NCBI GenBank assembly: GCA_043777795.1
Contig: JAYWHJ010000334.1
Location: forward strand, 1-16,972
Source of the DNA: JAAFIP01 sp043777795
GTDB taxonomy: Bacteria; Pseudomonadota; Gammaproteobacteria; Burkholderiales; Burkholderiaceae_C
Reading direction: 5' to 3'
DNA length: 16,972 bases
The position numbers were made by a program, and so were the translations under genes. The notes under the pieces were generated by a model. The model had not been told where the DNA came from. It was given only the letters and a program-made list of their open reading frames with translations, and searched no databases. Shown here piece after piece: positions 14,610 to 16,972 of this stretch (within the stretch, counting starts at the first letter, position 1; each line of letters begins with the position of its first letter).

Positions 14610-15632
14610 ATGCGCATCATTTTTGCGGGCACGCCAGAGTTTGCAAAAGTAGCGCTGGACCAGCTGCTCGCGGCGGGCCACACCGTGCCTTTGGTGCTCA
14701 CCCAGCCCGACCGCCCCGCCGGGCGTGGTCTTAAAGTGCAAGCCTCTCCCGTTAAGCAGTGCGCGCAGCAGCATGGCATCCCGGTCGCCCAGCCCCGCAG
14801 CCTGCGGCTGGACGGTAAATACCCCGAAGAAGCCGCTGCGGCGCGAGAGGCAATCCGCGCCGCCCAAGCCGATGTGATGGTGGTCGCCGCCTACGGCCTG
14901 ATCTTGCCGCAATGGGTGCTCGATGCGCCGCGGTACGGCTGCCTCAACATCCACGCCAGTCTGCTCCCCCGCTGGCGCGGCGCCGCGCCCATCCACCGCG
15001 CCATCGAGGCCGGCGACGCACACACTGGCATCACCATCATGCAAATGGACGCCGGGCTAGACACCGGCGACATGCTGCTGGTGGAGGCACTGCCCATCGC
15101 CGCCCACGACACCACCCCCACGCTGCACGACAAGCTGGCGGTACTGGGCGGGCGCTGCATCGTGCAAGCCCTGGAGCTGCTGGAGCGTGGCGGCCTCACG
15201 CCCACCGCGCAGCCGCGCTTGCCCGCTGACCTGCGAGACTCTGCCAGTCACGCAGGCAGCCAAGCAACCCAAGCCGCCACGTTAGGCATTACCTATGCCC
15301 ACAAAATCGATAAAGCCGAGTCCCGCATTGACTGGAGCCGCAGCGCCGCAGACATAGAGCGCAAAGTGCGCGCGCTAGACCCCTTCCCAGGCTGCACGGC
15401 GCAGGTACTGGGTGAGATGGTAAAAATAAACTGCTCTGAAATAGATAGCTTCTCCCGCAATGATTCAATGCGCCATGGCACTATTTTGTATGTAAATTCA
15501 AGTGGCATCGGCGTGCAATGTGCAGACGGCGTGCTGCGGCTCACCCAGCTGCAGCGCGCTGGCGGCAAGCGCCTGCCAGCGGCTGAGTTTTTGCGCGGCT
15601 TTGCTCTGCAAGTGGGGCAGTGTTTTGAGTGA
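14610..15632 (+). CDS. fmt: Methionyl-tRNA formyltransferase
   Basis: Fmt transfers a formyl group from 10-formyl-tetrahydrofolate to initiator Met-tRNA. The 340 residues show GTPEFAKVALDQLLAAGH (7-24), QPDRPAGRG, SPVK, AAYGLILP, the catalytic-site motif NIHASLLPRWRGAAPIHRAI (Asn113 and His115), TGITIMQMDAGLDTGDML, and a C-terminal tRNA-binding domain with YAHKIDKAESRIDW and LTQLQRAGGKRLPAAEF. Length is slightly above E. coli (315). Two parts are odd: an Ala/Gln/Ser-rich linker of about 20 extra residues before GITYAHK, and residues 274-290 (Asn-Cys to His-Gly), encoded by an AT-rich dispersed repeat replacing the usual sequence of the C-terminal domain at that place. The frame stays open and the flanking conserved blocks are intact, so the enzyme is probably active. 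Its stop overlaps the azlC start. Confidence 0.96.
   Translation: MRIIFAGTPEFAKVALDQLLAAGHTVPLVLTQPDRPAGRGLKVQASPVKQCAQQHGIPVAQPRSLRLDGKYPEEAAAAREAIRAAQADVMVVAAYGLILPQWVLDAPRYGCLNIHASLLPRWRGAAPIHRAIEAGDAHTGITIMQMDAGLDTGDMLLVEALPIAAHDTTPTLHDKLAVLGGRCIVQALELLERGGLTPTAQPRLPADLRDSASHAGSQATQAATLGITYAHKIDKAESRIDWSRSAADIERKVRALDPFPGCTAQVLGEMVKINCSEIDSFSRNDSMRHGTILYVNSSGIGVQCADGVLRLTQLQRAGGKRLPAAEFLRGFALQVGQCFE
15431..15479 (-). repeat. Dispersed ~50-bp repeat, copy D, inside fmt
   Basis: Read on the minus strand, GCGCATTGAATCATTGCGGGAGAAGCTA aligns with copy C (GCGCAATGAAATATTGCGGGAGCAGCTA) with four mismatches. It lies wholly in the fmt coding frame and is visibly AT-richer than the rest of the gene. 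It is inverted relative to copy C, about 825 bp away. Confidence 0.7.
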
Positions 15633-16419
15633 TGCGCCACAACCGCTGATCGCGCCTCCAAGCCCTGCAACCCGGGCATTAAGCCAGCAAGCCATTTGGC
15701 GTCACCCCGAGTTCGCCCAAGGCGCCCGCGACATGCTTCCCGTAGCCCCCGGCATCGCCGCCTGGGGCCTGATGACCGGCGTGGCCATGATGAAATCCGG
15801 CCTGAGCTTGGTAGAGGCGTTGAGCATGGCGCTGTTCGTCTTTGCCGGTAGCTCGCAACTGGCTGCCATGCCCTTGATGATCGCAGGCGCGCCCATGTGG
15901 GTGGTGTTGGCCACTGGCTTTTGCGTCAACCTGCGCTTTGTCGTCTTCAGCATCCACCTGCGCCCCTACGTCATGCACCAGCCGCTGTGGCGCAGGCTGA
16001 TGAGCGGCTACTTCACGGCGGACTTGAGCTACGTGATGTTTACCAAGCGGTATCCCCACCCCGCCTCCAGCGATGACGTAGCCCAGCTTAGAGCACAGGA
16101 TGCGTACCTGGCTGGTAACTGCTTTGTAAACTGGTGCAGTTGGGTAGGGGCCAGCCTGCTGGGCGTTGCCTTGGCCAACGCCATTGCCCCGCAATGGGGC
16201 TTGGGCTTTGCAGGCATCTTGGCTTTGCTGGGCATCGTCTGCTCCCTGGCCAGCTCGCGGCTGCGCATGGTGTCGTGCGCCATTGCCGGTGCAGCGGCGG
16301 TGGTGGCCTATGCGCTGCCGCTCAAGCTCAATATTCTGGTGGCCATTGGTGTGGCGGTGGTGGTCTGTTTGTCGCTAGAAAAGCTGCGCCCTGTGATATC
16401 TGGCCGGAGCGGCGCATGA
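15625..16419 (+). CDS. azlC: AzlC-family branched-chain amino-acid exporter, large subunit
   Basis: AzlC (YgaZ-like) is the large inner-membrane subunit of a two-component exporter for valine, leucine, isoleucine and related compounds. About 264 residues with several TM helices. Family hallmarks are FAQGARDMLPVAPGIAAWG near the N-terminus, FAGSSQLAAMPL (from 73) and NLRFVVFSIHLRPY (from 102). The frame is open upstream into fmt, but there it is only the shadow of fmt. I choose the TTG at 15625, preceded by GGGG at about 15613, which overlaps the fmt stop by 8 bases. The first ATG (15733) would cut off part of the conserved N-terminus. It overlaps azlD by ATGA. The exact start is uncertain; substrate is inferred from the family. 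Confidence 0.88.
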   Translation: MSDAPQPLIAPPSPATRALSQQAIWRHPEFAQGARDMLPVAPGIAAWGLMTGVAMMKSGLSLVEALSMALFVFAGSSQLAAMPLMIAGAPMWVVLATGFCVNLRFVVFSIHLRPYVMHQPLWRRLMSGYFTADLSYVMFTKRYPHPASSDDVAQLRAQDAYLAGNCFVNWCSWVGASLLGVALANAIAPQWGLGFAGILALLGIVCSLASSRLRMVSCAIAGAAAVVAYALPLKLNILVAIGVAVVVCLSLEKLRPVISGRSGA

Positions 16420-16757
16420 CCCCCGGCGTCACCGACGGCTGGACGCTGCTGACCATCGCCTGCCTGGCCTGCGTCACCGTCATCGCTCGCTCTTTCTTTT
16501 TCATCTTGCAGCGCGACTGGAAGCTGCCCCACTGGGCCGAGCGCGGCTTGCAGTACGCCCCCATCGCCGCCTTGGCTGCTGTCATCATCCCCGAGATCGT
16601 CATGTCCCAAGGCATGCTGATCAGCACCTTGAAAGACGCACGTTTGTACGGCGCGGCTGCTGGCGCCGCTGTGTTCTTCTGGCGCAGAAGCACGCTGGGC
16701 TGCATCGTGGGTGGCATGGCGGTGTATGTGCCGTTGCATGTGGGGCTGGGGTGGTAG
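16416..16757 (+). CDS. azlD: AzlD-family branched-chain amino-acid exporter, small subunit
   Basis: AzlD (YgaH-like) is the small membrane subunit that pairs with AzlC. The 113 residues contain about four hydrophobic segments and the family features RSFFFIL (residues 25-31), LPHWAERGLQYAPIAALAA and a C-terminal GGMAVYVPLH. The ATG at 16416 overlaps the azlC stop as ATGA, with GGAG at 16405-16408, which marks translational coupling. It is the last gene of def-fmt-azlC-azlD in view. Confidence 0.9.
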   Translation: MTPGVTDGWTLLTIACLACVTVIARSFFFILQRDWKLPHWAERGLQYAPIAALAAVIIPEIVMSQGMLISTLKDARLYGAAAGAAVFFWRRSTLGCIVGGMAVYVPLHVGLGW

Positions 16758-16873
16758 CCAAGCCTCGCCGCGTTGCTGTTGGGTATGCGCGGAAAGTTTT
16801 GTAGCTTCGCCTTCCCGTAGACCGCGCGGCTTCGAGGCAGAGCGTGCGCTATGGGCATGCGCCCCGGACTGCG

Positions 16874-16887
16874 GCCCCTTCGGGGGA
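16874..16887 (+). terminator. Possible small hairpin downstream of azlD
   Basis: CCCC (16875-16878), a TTCG loop and GGGG (16883-16886) form a short, stable tetraloop hairpin. No T-tract follows. It lies about 115 bases after azlD and could mark the end of the transcript or belong to the repeat-rich intergenic DNA around it. Confidence 0.3.
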
Positions 16888-16904
16888 GCATCTGCGGTAC
16901 TCGA

Positions 16905-16963
16905 AATTTGGGTCAATGTGCAAACTCGCTGCGCTCAAACACGCACATTGCCTGATCCAAATT
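16905..16963. repeat. Long interrupted inverted repeat downstream of azlD
   Basis: AATTTGG (16905-16911) pairs with CCAAATT (16957-16963), and CAATGTGC (16914-16921) with GCACATTG (16943-16950). The arms are separated by an uneven internal loop (2 and 6 nt), and the end loop contains CTCGCTGCGCTC. It is intergenic. The rest of 16758-16972 shows no gene. The form suggests a member of a genome-wide palindromic repeat family. Confidence 0.6.
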
Positions 16964-16972
16964 GTTCCGTGC

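Noticed and set aside
16134..16415. Upstream extension of azlD by about 94 codons
   Set aside because: It is a shadow of azlC; the ATG at 16416 with GGAG and an ATGA overlap fits the AzlD family length.
1..16972. A previously undescribed multi-gene system such as defence, toxin-antitoxin or biosynthetic cluster
   Set aside because: Every sizeable gene belongs to a known family and the neighbourhoods are ordinary; only repeats and regulatory-looking structure stand out.

Overview
The window looks like a chromosomal segment of a betaproteobacterium of the order Burkholderiales, most likely family Comamonadaceae (Rhodoferax/Polaromonas/Acidovorax type). The basis is G+C-rich coding DNA, the gene order lysM-dprA diverging from def-fmt, a very large DUF1631-type protein, a single-polypeptide indolepyruvate ferredoxin oxidoreductase, and a dispersed ~50-bp repeat of a kind I associate with that family. 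No species can be named from sequence alone.

Layout. (1) 22-50 is a Rho-independent terminator closing a gene left of the window. It is followed by a small NTF2/SnoaL-fold protein (73-522), a putative MliC-like lipoprotein (599-1006) and a 1195-residue indolepyruvate ferredoxin oxidoreductase (1142-4729), all on + and apparently unrelated to each other. (2) 4730-5058 is mostly non-coding: a stem-loop, a repeat copy, a doubtful minus-strand small ORF and a promoter candidate. (3) 5059-8434 is the Sec accessory operon yajC-secD-secF, with two tandem stem-loops between yajC and secD. (4) 8543-11296 is a 917-residue DUF1631-type protein with a run of Gly-Ser-Gly-Asn-Gln/His pentapeptides. (5) On the minus strand, lysM (13818-12601) and dprA (12587-11367) form an operon convergent with the DUF1631-type gene. 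(6) Diverging from lysM, def-fmt-azlC-azlD (14021-16757) run on +, with fmt/azlC and azlC/azlD overlapping. (7) 16758-16972 is non-coding and holds inverted repeats.

How the genes work together. Def and Fmt are the two ends of the N-formyl-methionine cycle: Fmt formylates initiator Met-tRNA and Def removes the formyl group from nascent proteins. YajC, SecD and SecF form the accessory complex of the SecYEG translocon. AzlC and AzlD form a two-subunit branched-chain amino-acid exporter. DprA loads RecA on incoming single-stranded DNA during transformation. The LysM protein is an exported cell-wall-associated protein.

I found no phage, insertion sequence, CRISPR, toxin-antitoxin or defence system, and no convincing undescribed multi-gene system. 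The most notable non-routine signal is a family of four ~50-bp imperfect repeats (564-616, 4774-4822, 14556-14606, 15431-15479). One copy lies in frame inside fmt, and another supplies the apparent Shine-Dalgarno and start codon of the lipoprotein gene.
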